A program made the translations under genes and the position numbers. Shown piece after piece: positions 54,447-62,583 of a stretch of 64,000 bases of DNA. The notes under the pieces were generated by a model, which made no database searches, was not told where the DNA came from, and saw nothing but the letters and a program-made list of their open reading frames with translations. This stretch comes from Streptococcus ruminantium (GTDB taxonomy: Bacteria > Bacillota > Bacilli > Lactobacillales > Streptococcaceae): assembly GCF_003609975.1 (NCBI RefSeq), contig NZ_AP018400.1, positions 1,128,501-1,192,500 on the forward strand, written 5' to 3'. The stretch's first letter is position 1; each line of letters begins with the position of its first letter.

Positions 54447-54476
54447 TTTACTTTTCTAATCAATCCATGATATAAT
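54447..54476 (+). promoter_or_regulatory. Promoter of the busR-like gene
   Basis: TTTACT (54447-54452), 18-base spacer, extended -10 TGATATAAT (TATAAT 54471-54476). A TGACAAC word like those at the gls24 promoter lies upstream at 54415-54421. Confidence 0.65.
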
Positions 54477-54513
54477 AATCGTAAAATCAGAAAATAAGAA
54501 AACGGAGGTTATA

Positions 54514-55143
54514 ATGCCTAACAGAAAATTGATTAAAACATCAAAATTTCAGAAAATCGCTGTTGAAGTGGCTAAAAAAATCGCTATCGGTGATTACCCC
54601 GTAGGTTCAAGTATAAAATCTCGCTCAACACTCTCAGCCACTTTCGGCGTTTCTCATGAGACCATCAGGAAAGCTATGAATATCTTAGCCGACCTCCACA
54701 TTGTAACCCTTAAACAAGGTAGTGGGGCAACTATATTATCAAAGGAGCGCGCAATTGAGTTTCTTGATGATTTTGAAAGTACTAATGATATCGAAACTCA
54801 AAAAAATAATATTCTAGAACAAATCAAAGAACAAGAAAGGCACCTAAAAAAATTATCCGGCTTGGTTTCTATCTATCTGGAACAGACTAAATTAGTCAAC
54901 AAAAAATATCCCCTTGATCCCTATGGTCTCCGTTTATCAGCGGATTCTGAATTTATAGGAATGCAGCTCCTTGATGCTCAGATTTGGCATAAGACAGGGG
55001 CCACAATAGTGGCTATCGAGCGAAATAACGAACTCCTTCTCTCACCTAGTCCTTATCAGACATTCCAGAAGAATGATACAATCTACTTTATTGGTGAAGA
55101 ACCTAGCTATGCTCGCATGGCTAATATCTTTAACCTTTCATAG
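54514..55143 (+). CDS. busR: GntR-type regulator with TrkA_C domain (BusR-like)
   Basis: A 209-residue regulator: GntR winged helix (about 9-75: FQKIAVEVAKKIAIGDYPVGSS, ATFGVSHETIRKAMNILADL), a coiled linker (about 88-125, QKNNILEQIKEQERHLKKLS) and a TrkA_C/RCK_C domain (about 130-205, GATIVAIERNNELLLSPSP, FQKNDTIYFIGE). This is exactly the layout of BusR, which binds cyclic di-AMP through RCK_C and represses the busAB osmolyte transporter. No busAB genes are in the window, so its local target is open. ATG at 54514 follows ACGGAGGTTATA. Confidence 0.8.
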   Translation: MPNRKLIKTSKFQKIAVEVAKKIAIGDYPVGSSIKSRSTLSATFGVSHETIRKAMNILADLHIVTLKQGSGATILSKERAIEFLDDFESTNDIETQKNNILEQIKEQERHLKKLSGLVSIYLEQTKLVNKKYPLDPYGLRLSADSEFIGMQLLDAQIWHKTGATIVAIERNNELLLSPSPYQTFQKNDTIYFIGEEPSYARMANIFNLS

Positions 55144-55286
55144 TTTCACCTATGCTAAGAGCACAGTATAGAATTTCTCAGCTACTGATGAAGCCGAGAC
55201 CAAACAAAAATTTTCAACTTTTGGCCCCCTTCTTCACCTATTGCTGTTCAATGAAATGACATACATAAAAATAAACAAAAAATGTG

Positions 55287-55356
55287 AAAAGAACCACTTA
55301 TAATGCCCAGTATAAAAATTATATACTGTGCTTATCCAGAGGTTCTTTTTTCATAG
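55287..55356 (+). terminator. Terminator of the busR-like gene
   Basis: AAAAGAACC / GGTTCTTTTTT outer stem with an inner CAGTATA / TATACTG stem, followed by a T-run. Confidence 0.65.
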
Positions 55357-55734
55357 CTGAGAAAGTTTACAATGTATTCGCCCATCTTCACTCTGTATTC
55401 CCTAATTAAAATGAGGAACTGTCTATCCCAATCATTTGATAGACTGCTATTGACCTACTGGTGAAGCTTGTCAAAAACCATTAAGGCGATAAAAAGATAC
55501 AAACAGGCCATATCTATTTACTCTGCCACTATTAGTCTTAGAAATCAAAGGTTAACAATAATTTTCATCTAGAAACTCCATTGCGACAGAAAAATTTAGA
55601 TTTGATAACTATTTATATTTTTCTATACTTCTACTTCTGTTCCTTCAAGAAATCAAACGGTGATGTCTTCATCAAGACCAATGGTTATATGGTCTAGCAT
55701 TCAACACAGATCAAGTGCCAAACTCTATTTGGTT

Positions 55735-55957
55735 CTACTTAAATACCAGGCTGTAGTGTCTATCAAGCAGGCGATTTTCTTCTAATATTCTCTCCCACTT
55801 ATCATCAAGCAATTCAATGTTCTCACTTAAAAGCTCCAGTGCCTTAGAGTATTTCTTTGTACAAGTAGCTACTTCCTCCTAATATGATAACAACTGTTAC
55901 AAATCTATCTATCCTTAGGGGAGAGACACCATCTTCTGAAATGACTAGATTTTTATC
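55735..55957 (-). pseudogene. Frameshifted gene remnant
   Basis: Minus strand from 55957: DKNLVISEDGVSPLRIDRF, then VTVVIILGGSSYLYKE. After a frameshift it continues KYSKALELLSENIELLDDKW and ERILEENRLLDRHYSLVFK to a TAG at 55735. Both parts look coding (amphipathic helix, biased codons), so this is a dead 3' gene end. The family is not recognised. The surrounding 55364-56009 holds no other gene. Confidence 0.4.
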
Positions 55958-56009
55958 AATGAATCCCAGCCTCTATCTAATTTATATAAAATAATTATAC
56001 TCTCTATGC

Positions 56010-56798
56010 TTATGTAAATTCCAGTTTTCCAGTTATACGTGACTTTCTTTCCATAAATTTCAATAGAAGAGAAGTTACGAATATGAAAGAAAAACCTAAG
56101 GCTAACTCTTCATAAATTAGTCCATAATATTTAGAAAGGCTATTTCCTTCTACTAAACCTTGAGCAATCTGAATAGATCTTGTCAAAGGTAGAATATTAG
56201 AAAACCATTGTAAAATATGAGGTAATTTACTAATTGGAAAATTAGCACCGGTAAAAATCAACAACAATCGACTTGCTAAATTCAATACAAGATTTGTCTC
56301 ACTGGTAATTAAAATAAAACATGAAAATATATATCCAAAACTCATGGCTACAAAAGAGGAGAGAAAAAGAACTACAACAAACGAAGAAATCATTCTTATA
56401 TTCCAACTAATTCCTAAAATAAAACTAACTAATGTCACTCCTATAGTTACAGATAGCATACTCGTAATCATTGTGCTAATGGCACTGGAAAACAAGATTG
56501 AGCTTAACTTAGTTTTGGAAGCCATTAGAAAACTCAGTGTCCCATTGTATTTCTCTACCATCAGTTGTGTTCCAACACCAAACAAAGCGCCAAAAGAGGC
56601 AATGAGTATCGCATTTCCAATCATCCACTTTTGAATGTAATCCGTTCCGTAAATGTATCCGGCAACCATAGAGAAAAACAAGGTTTGTGAAATGGGAGGA
56701 ATCAAGTCAAACATCATGTATGTTTTCCAATCCGACATTATTGAGGATTGTTTGTAAGAAAAGACAATCCTTCTAAAAAATCTTAAAATACTTTCCAT
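56010..56798 (-). CDS. ABC-2 type transporter permease (second)
   Basis: A 262-residue membrane protein with six hydrophobic segments and the N-terminal pattern of ABC-2 permeases (FFRRIVFSYKQSSIMSDWKTYM, then FDLIPPISQTLFFSMVAGYIYG). It has LRLLLIFTGANFPISKLP-like spacing before the last loop, as in DrrB/NodJ-type exporters. With the permease encoded just upstream and the ATPase at 57578 it should form an exporter; the substrate is unknown. The start directly abuts the stop of the preceding gene (56799). Confidence 0.85.
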   Translation of the reverse strand: MESILRFFRRIVFSYKQSSIMSDWKTYMMFDLIPPISQTLFFSMVAGYIYGTDYIQKWMIGNAILIASFGALFGVGTQLMVEKYNGTLSFLMASKTKLSSILFSSAISTMITSMLSVTIGVTLVSFILGISWNIRMISSFVVVLFLSSFVAMSFGYIFSCFILITSETNLVLNLASRLLLIFTGANFPISKLPHILQWFSNILPLTRSIQIAQGLVEGNSLSKYYGLIYEELALGFSFIFVTSLLLKFMERKSRITGKLEFT

Positions 56799-57569
56799 TT
56801 AATACACCTCCAAAGTTGCGTCAATTCTACTTTTTTTCTCTACACTGACAAAGGCAAAGTAAGCAATTATAAAATTAAATACGGTAAGTAAGGAGAGAAT
56901 TGATATAACAATAAATATCTCTTTTAAATTCCCACCGTATACAGCCAGTTCAAATCCTTCCATTACCCATGTTGGAGATAAAATATACGAAAACCACTTA
57001 ACATATTGAGGGATAACATCTAAGGAAAAAACCATTCCGGTTACTAACAGTAGCGGATACTCTATTAAGTTCATTAACAACCGAGCACTTCTTGATAAAG
57101 TAAATGCTGAACACATTAGCATCCCTATACTGACAAAAGTCAGTACTGCCAAGACAATCACAATTACTAATAAGCTAAAATTTTTAACAACCAAAAAACG
57201 ATTAAATAATATGGTCACAAAAAATACATTCAACAAAAATGCTATTACTCCCCAAAGACTGTTACCAAGTAATTTACCAAAAATAATCTTTTTAAAACCT
57301 GACGGTGATGTGAATAAAATAGGTAACGTCCCTAAATACTTTTCTCTGTTTATATCTGCCGCTGATGAAAAACAAATAATCGTCCAAAATGAAGATAGAG
57401 AGGTTCCCAAAATAGCATATAAAGTAAATTCTTGATTGGATCTATTACTATACATTAGCCCTAAGAGAACAGCATTACACAGAGGATTTAAAAATAGACA
57501 ATAGCGAAACATACTTCTTGCTATCGCTTGCTTCATATGTACAAGAGCACTAGAAATAATAACTTTCAT
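56799..57569 (-). CDS. ABC-2 type transporter permease (first)
   Basis: A 256-residue membrane protein with six predicted helices, starting MKVIISSALVHMKQAIARSM. The loop AADINREKYLGTLPILFTSP (about 70-89) is the coupling-type segment of ABC-2 permeases. It pairs with the 56010 gene as a heterodimeric channel. It lies eight bases after the ATPase gene in a three-gene operon. Confidence 0.85.
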   Translation of the reverse strand: MKVIISSALVHMKQAIARSMFRYCLFLNPLCNAVLLGLMYSNRSNQEFTLYAILGTSLSSFWTIICFSSAADINREKYLGTLPILFTSPSGFKKIIFGKLLGNSLWGVIAFLLNVFFVTILFNRFLVVKNFSLLVIVIVLAVLTFVSIGMLMCSAFTLSRSARLLMNLIEYPLLLVTGMVFSLDVIPQYVKWFSYILSPTWVMEGFELAVYGGNLKEIFIVISILSLLTVFNFIIAYFAFVSVEKKSRIDATLEVY

Positions 57570-57577
57570 ACTCCTGT

Positions 57578-58390
57578 CTACCTCACCAAATTCAAATAAA
57601 TGTCTTCCAGTGTTACATCTATTTCTTTTTGTTCTTTCACTTTATCTTGAAGAATTTTTGTTCTATCTTCATCTGAAATTAATGATGCAATTTCTGGTAA
57701 TGTACCACAGGTTACAATTTCGCCTCGATTAATGATTGCAATTCTATCACAAAGTTCCTCAGCTTCAGCCATATAATGAGTTGTTAAAAGAATTGTTTTC
57801 CCATTTTTAGCTAGCTCTTTTATGATGTTTCTCAACTCAAGTGCTCCTACTGGATCAAGACCAATACTCGGTTCATCTAAAAAAATTATCTCAGGATCAT
57901 TTAACAATGCTCTAGCAATCTGAAGACGCTGCTTCATACCTTTTGAGAATGTCTCTACTCTACGTTTTGCAACACTATTCAACCCAACCTGTTTAAGTAA
58001 AGCTGGAATCAAAATCAGTTGCTTCTTTCGAGGTATCTTATATAAATCTGCAAAATAAAACAAATTATCCTCAGCAGAAAGTCTAAAATATAAACTTCTT
58101 TCTCCTCCAAAAATGAAATTTATTCTCTCGCGAATTTGTTGCTCATCTTTATAGATATCAAATCCAGATATTTCTACTTCACCTGATGTAGGAAGAAGCA
58201 TTGTTGAAAGAATTTTTATTGTAGTTGACTTGCCTGCACCATTCGGACCTAATAAGCCAAAAATTTCTCCTGGATAGATTTCAAAGGAGAGGTCCTCAAC
58301 TGCTTTAACAACACTAGGACTCTGTTTAAAGAAACTCTTCTTTTCTGAATATTCTCTGCTCAACTGTTGAACTTTAACTACTGAATCCAT
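57578..58390 (-). CDS. ABC transporter ATP-binding protein
   Basis: A 270-residue ATPase of an ABC-2 exporter. Walker A GLLGPNGAGKST (about 45-56), Q-loop INFIFGGERSLYFRLSAEDN, signature TFSKGMKQRLQIARAL (about 147), Walker B EIIFLDEPSIGLD (about 167) and switch His in LLTTHYMAEAEELC are complete. A C-terminal extension of about 45 residues (VKEQKEIDVTLEDIYLNLV) is typical of DrrA/NatA-like subunits. Its promoter at 58437-58465 follows the upstream regulator gene's terminator. Confidence 0.92.
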   Translation of the reverse strand: MDSVVKVQQLSREYSEKKSFFKQSPSVVKAVEDLSFEIYPGEIFGLLGPNGAGKSTTIKILSTMLLPTSGEVEISGFDIYKDEQQIRERINFIFGGERSLYFRLSAEDNLFYFADLYKIPRKKQLILIPALLKQVGLNSVAKRRVETFSKGMKQRLQIARALLNDPEIIFLDEPSIGLDPVGALELRNIIKELAKNGKTILLTTHYMAEAEELCDRIAIINRGEIVTCGTLPEIASLISDEDRTKILQDKVKEQKEIDVTLEDIYLNLVR

Positions 58391-58436
58391 AAAACCTCTT
58401 TTCTATCTTTATCAAAATCGATACACATCTAATTCG

Positions 58437-58465
58437 ATTTTAATAGAATTTTATTTTTATGTCAA
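58437..58465 (-). promoter_or_regulatory. Promoter of the ABC exporter operon
   Basis: Minus strand TTGACA (58460-58465), 17-base spacer, TAAAAT (58437-58442). Strong consensus boxes imply control by a repressor, plausibly the ArsR-type protein encoded next door. Confidence 0.8.
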
Positions 58466-58493
58466 TAAAAAAATGTGGCTGTTACACCACATT
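58466..58493 (-). terminator. Terminator of the ArsR-like gene
   Basis: Minus strand AATGTGG-TGTAACAG-CCACATT followed by TTTTTTA. Confidence 0.8.
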
Positions 58494-58501
58494 CTTTATA
58501 T

Positions 58502-59548
58502 TTACAGGTCAATCGAAAAGTCCTCAAGTAATTTCTTTAGTACTTCTTTCATTTTTGTTTCTGATATAGAATAATACTTTGAATTTTTAACCGGCTCCTC
58601 ATTGATCAAGCCTACGTCTTTCAAAAGTGAGATATGATGTGAAACGGTTGAAGGTGCTAGTTGCAACTCACGACTGAGCTCCTTACTATTCAAAGGAGAG
58701 GTGTGTTGCAATAGCTTCAAGATTTGATACCTGGTCTCATCAGAAATTATTTTGAGAACAGGCAATAAAGAAATCGTACTAAACTGAGGCTGACTGATAT
58801 TATAAATCAAGATTTGCTTATTATTGCTAGTTCCATCATTATAGAATAATCTTACACATTTCCTAAAAAGTAAAAGTGTTGGTACAAAATAATAATGGTC
58901 ATAAGGGCCTACGTTTTTAAACTTTTTTCCCATCATGCGTTGTGACACTTCAAATGGACTTTCATTTTGAAGATCCTGTATTAAGTTGTTTTTAAAGTCC
59001 CAAAACTGTTTTTCACTAGAGACCAGTTTTTCTCTCAAGGCATCATTTATCAACTCTCTTGATAAATCGAAAAATTCATTCAAGTAGCGGTCATTTTCTC
59101 GTAAAAAACAAGAAAAACCTAAAAAGTTAGAGCAACTTTCTTGCACAGTAAAAAATAGACTATTTAAAATTCCATCGTCGCTAAGAGCCTTTAAAATGGT
59201 TTCCGAAGCTATGCCACAATCATATGGCCAATCAATTAAACGGTAAATTCTTTCTCCCTTATTTAACCTAGCAATACTTGATTGAATCGAGTCTAGACTA
59301 AGCTCTTCCGAAATGCTATCAAGTAAAAAATCAAGAATGGAAATATTTGTTAAATCCTTTACCGCATGAAAGGTTTCAAATAAAAAGCGATAACGTTTTT
59401 TCCAATCTTCAATTTGGGCTTTAGAATAAAGATTTAGAGCAAGAAAATCATCTTCATCGTGCAACAAATAAAGACAGGCTAACATTGCCTCTATATCCTC
59501 AGAAACTGTATAGATTGCCTTATCCGACATCACTTGATAATCAGTCAT
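58502..59548 (-). CDS. ArsR-type helix-turn-helix regulator with large N-terminal domain
   Basis: A 348-residue regulator. The C-terminal 85 residues are an ArsR winged helix: LKIISDETRYQILKLLQHT (about 262-280), then NSKELSRELQLAPSTVSHHISLLKDVGLINE. The first 250 residues form a helical domain of unknown ligand, seen in streptococcal regulators that sit beside ABC exporters. No metal-binding Cys pair is visible, so it is not a metal sensor. It lies immediately before the exporter operon on the same strand and most probably controls it. The ATG at 59548 follows CATGGAGGAAAA. Confidence 0.8.
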   Translation of the reverse strand: MTDYQVMSDKAIYTVSEDIEAMLACLYLLHDEDDFLALNLYSKAQIEDWKKRYRFLFETFHAVKDLTNISILDFLLDSISEELSLDSIQSSIARLNKGERIYRLIDWPYDCGIASETILKALSDDGILNSLFFTVQESCSNFLGFSCFLRENDRYLNEFFDLSRELINDALREKLVSSEKQFWDFKNNLIQDLQNESPFEVSQRMMGKKFKNVGPYDHYYFVPTLLLFRKCVRLFYNDGTSNNKQILIYNISQPQFSTISLLPVLKIISDETRYQILKLLQHTSPLNSKELSRELQLAPSTVSHHISLLKDVGLINEEPVKNSKYYSISETKMKEVLKKLLEDFSIDL

Positions 59549-59628
59549 TTTTCCTCCATGTAACCCTCAAAGCAAGAGTCTCATTTCAATTATACCACCT
59601 TTTCTCTATCTATACATATAAAAATCAC

Positions 59629-60312
59629 TTAGTCATTTTCTCTTCCCCCATACGCACAAATTGTTCCTTTCTTGATTAGTCGTCTGATAGTTTGATTGTT
59701 GGCATCATAAGTCTCTATCTCAGTATCCTTAAAGATCATCTTACCAAAAATGGAAAAGTCAGAAGAGAGCTTGGTTTCAATGACGGTAAGCCCCATAGCA
59801 GCTACAAGCTCTGTCACGTCAATCTTGGTAGGTGACTTGAGGGCTTGTGGGTAGTATTTGGCTAGAAAGGCATTGGCCAACTCATCAAAGTCTGCCTTTT
59901 TGATGTAGGGGACACCTGACCGACTAAGGGCTCGGCTACACCTTCTATTTTGTTCTTTCAGGTCAACTGACTGAATAACAAAAGACTGAATACCATTGTC
60001 TAGGACAACTTCTGTGACCAGCGAGAGCCAGATGGTTTTCTCATCTACCTCTAACTCTCCCTTATACCGCTCGCTCACTTCCACAAAGTCAGTTACCACA
60101 ATCTCCATCTCCAAACGGTTATTGTCTAACATAGAGGTGTAAATAGCATAGACATCAATATCTATCAACTCGATATAATTTCTGGGATTTCGGATATTTC
60201 TAGTTGATAAATCAATCTCCTCTTTGTGTTCAATCAAAAATGCCCTGGCCTTAGCAAAAAGGAGGTTATAATACTTCTTTTAGATATGGGTTTCAAGAGA
60301 TGGTCTGGACAT
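59629..60312 (-). pseudogene. Broken ImmA/IrrE-like gene
   Basis: A reading frame of 228 codons from the ATG at 60312 (after AAGGAGTCCTGCC), interrupted by a TAA at codon 11 (60280-60282): MSRPSLETHI-stop-KKYYNLLFAKARAFLIEH and onward. An intact 202-residue frame remains from 60237. The sequence looks like the N-terminal part of an ImmA/IrrE-type peptidase partner of an XRE repressor, but it ends at ICAYGGREND before any HExxH zinc motif. So both ends are damaged. It is divergent from the XRE/S24 gene, with the shared promoter region between them. Confidence 0.55.
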
Positions 60313-60333
60313 GGCAGGACTCCTTTTCTTTTA

Positions 60334-60392
60334 TCTTAAATTCTATTATAGCCTATGGCACAATTTGTCAAGTTATAAAATGACAAATGAGA
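60334..60392. promoter_or_regulatory. Divergent promoter/operator of the XRE and ImmA-like genes
   Basis: A TTTGTCA-N10-TGACAAA palindrome (about 60367-60390) covers the plus-strand TATAAAAT and the minus-strand TTGACA, with the minus-strand TATAAT at about 60346-60351. It is a plausible autoregulatory operator of the XRE repressor. Confidence 0.5.
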
Positions 60393-60408
60393 AAAAGAGG
60401 AATTACTG

Positions 60409-61082
60409 ATGTTCTCACCCAGTAAACTAAAACACTATCGATTAGCTAATAACCTATCTCAGACGGCTATCGCAAATAAACTAGGTGTCACCAGAGCAAC
60501 TCTCTCAGCTTGGGAAACAGGCAAAACTGTTCCCAATAAAAAACACCTTCAAGAACTAGTTCAACTCCTACACACTCACCCAGATAACCTGCAGGAAGAA
60601 CACCCTCATCTCACTCTTTATAAACAGCTCAACAAGACAAACAAAAAAAGGTCGATGAACTCACTCATGACCTTCTCATGAAACAAAAAGTTGTCCCACT
60701 CTTCTCTGTTCATGTCCTTGACAACGTGGCTCTATCAGCTGGGTACGGTAACGATATCTGGGATGAATACGAAACTAAGGAAGTTTTCACAGATAGGGAA
60801 TACCTCTACGATGTAGCGACATGGATTGACGGTCACTCTATGGAACCAGTTTATCAAGATGGAGAGGTCGCTCTTATAAGAGAAGGTGGTTTTGATTACG
60901 ACGGTGCAGTCTACGCCATAGCCTGGAACGACCAATTATACATCAAGAAAGTTTATCTTGAAGAAGATGGCTATCGACTAGTTTCAATCAATGACTCCTA
61001 TCCAGATAAGTTTGCACCAGCCGAGGATAATCCAAGAATTGTAGGGAAAATAGTTGGAAACTTTATGCCTATAGAACAGTAA
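60409..61082 (+). pseudogene. XRE/S24 repressor, split by a one-base frameshift
   Basis: The first frame (60409-60681) encodes an XRE helix-turn-helix: KLKHYRLANNLSQTAIANKL, then GVTRATLSAWETGKTVP. The second (60678-61082) encodes a LexA-like S24 domain: DNVALSAGYG, DGHSMEPVYQDGEVALI (active Ser in GHSMEP) and IAWNDQLYIKKVYLE (lysine). Between them is a run of seven A (60643-60649). Eight A would restore KKKVDELTHDLLMKQKVVP and one continuous repressor of about 224 residues. It is therefore either a frameshift mutant, a phase-variable tract or a -1 slippage site. It resembles HdiR-type SOS-responsive repressors. Confidence 0.65.
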
Positions 61083-61084
61083 AG

Positions 61085-61242
61085 AGCTTGGGACAAAAAG
61101 ATTTTCAATTTTGAAAATCTCAATTATCAAGTCCTTTAGATCTAGAATTGAACAAAAAAAGCGAACAAAACTAGTTTTCTGACAATCAGAATCTTGGTTT
61201 GTTCGCTTTTTATATATGAGATTGGACTATTGTCCCAACCTC
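61085..61242. repeat. Intergenic hairpin element, copy 2 (core inverted)
   Basis: Same outer sequence as 11659-11817 in the same orientation, but the 46-base core (61161-61206) is the reverse complement of the core at 11736-11781, apart from small changes. It lies two bases after the XRE/S24 stop codon and may serve as its terminator. Confidence 0.8.
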
Positions 61243-61277
61243 TTTTGAGTACTGCTAGTATTTCTTATAGCACATAA

Positions 61278-61695
61278 CTAAATGGTACTTATTTCAAAAG
61301 GTTTTTCCACTGAAATTGCATGTTCAAACACCCTAATCATCACATCCAGTAAATTACTACCATTTAAAGTGATGAAATAATCCGATAGTAGTTTAATTTC
61401 CGAGCAAATTTGATTTCCCCAAGGAGCAGATTCTTCTAAGTTCTCAAAATCCCAAACATTGTCATAAGACGACAACTTGCTAAACTCTATTCGAATATTC
61501 TGCAGTTCAAGCAGACAATCCTTTAAATTATACACTGAAACTCTACCATAATACAATTCATTCATAAGGATTGGATATCGACTACCCCATTTTGAATTTT
61601 CAAGGCGTATAAATACAGTTGAAAAAAAATGAATTAAAGAACCCAACTGATCCAACAGTGTAATAGCGCAGACCAACTTTTAATGCAACTGACAT
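61278..61695 (-). pseudogene. Immunity-protein-like gene (Imm70-like) with frameshift
   Basis: The true start is the ATG at 61695 after AAAGGAGAATGAG: MSVALKVGLRYYTVGSVGFF. At a run of eight T on the coding strand (61622-61629) the frame must shift to continue STVFIRLENSKWGSRYPILM, NELYYGRVSVYNLKDCL and onward to 61278; seven T would make one protein of about 138 residues. The pattern, with NELYYG, the WDFENLEESAPWG block and the SDYF segment, recalls the Imm70 family, which protects against polymorphic toxins. No toxin gene is nearby. Confidence 0.55.
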
Positions 61696-61743
61696 CTCAT
61701 TCTCCTTTAAAGCGCTATTTTTAAAATGGTATATTAAACAAGA

Positions 61744-61917
61744 CTAAACATTTTTGCTTTGATATTTTTTCTTAGATATAAAAGATGACACCAAGAACAC
61801 TATGAACAACAGAACATCAACAACGTACAAAGACCTACTCTCAAGATATATTCGGATAGCATTGACCAAAAAAGCTATTGATAGAACGAGAAAAACGTAC
61901 GGTATGGATTTTTTCAT
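61744..61917 (-). CDS. Small membrane protein, 57 residues
   Basis: MKKSIPYVFLVLSIAFLVNA followed by a short polar loop and VVDVLLFIVFLVSSFISKKK: two membrane helices with a basic end. The ATG at 61917 has GAGGAGG ten bases upstream; a longer frame to 61968 lacks such a site. It follows the response regulator gene after about 65 bases on the same strand and may be controlled by it. The function is unknown. Confidence 0.65.
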   Translation of the reverse strand: MKKSIPYVFLVLSIAFLVNAIRIYLESRSLYVVDVLLFIVFLVSSFISKKKYQSKNV

Positions 61918-61983
61918 GAATTTCAACCTCCTCAATATCAGTATACTGAAGTCGTAGTAAAGAATCATGAGTAAAAAGGGTAA

Positions 61984-62583
61984 TTATTTGATATATCCTA
62001 ACTTTTGAGCCTTTATAACCGCCTTTAAAGTTGAATCCACTTCAAGTTTTTCTAATATATTTTGGATATGGTTTGTTAAAGTCCTATCAGAAATATAAAG
62101 AGATTTCGCAATATCTTTTCGTTTTTCACCATTGCCTAAGTGCATAAGAATCTCTTTTTCACGTTCTGTTAGTCCATCTATAAAATAATTCTGATTGGGA
62201 AAATAGTCTTTCTCGCAGGAGATATCTTTAATAATTTGAATTAATTTTTTAGAACTTATATTTTTAGGAACAAATCCTTTTACCCCAATTCGTTGAGCTT
62301 GATATTCATATACAGGTAAATCAAAGCCTGTTAATAGTGCAATCTTACAGTCGCTGTATTTCTCTAAAATATCTTGAGCTATTTCAAAACCATCTGAACT
62401 AAATTTATTGTCTAAGTTAATGTCTAACAATATCACTCGATATTCTGTCAAAGTTGAAAACAATTTTTTAAAATCATCCTCATTAGTCACAATATCAATG
62501 TGAATGTCTGACTGATACTGATGTATAGCTAAGGCTAAACTCTCTGCAAACAGGCTATGGTCATCTATTAATAAAATTTTCAA
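61984..62583 (-). CDS. NarL/FixJ-family response regulator
   Basis: A 199-residue regulator: receiver domain (about 1-118) with acidic pair DDH (7-9), phospho-Asp in RVILLDINLDN (about 55) and Lys in GFVPKNISSK (about 104), then a LuxR-type HTH (about 135-195) with LTEREKEILMHLGNGEKRKD and SDRTLTNHIQNILEKL. It is phosphorylated by the kinase encoded just upstream, whose gene overlaps it by 23 bases. Targets are unknown; the small membrane protein gene downstream is one candidate. Confidence 0.9.
   Translation of the reverse strand: MKILLIDDHSLFAESLALAIHQYQSDIHIDIVTNEDDFKKLFSTLTEYRVILLDINLDNKFSSDGFEIAQDILEKYSDCKIALLTGFDLPVYEYQAQRIGVKGFVPKNISSKKLIQIIKDISCEKDYFPNQNYFIDGLTEREKEILMHLGNGEKRKDIAKSLYISDRTLTNHIQNILEKLEVDSTLKAVIKAQKLGYIK

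Noticed and set aside
55364..55734. IS element remnant
   Set aside because: Short hydrophobic pieces can be translated, but no transposase motif, terminal repeat or target duplication could be shown.
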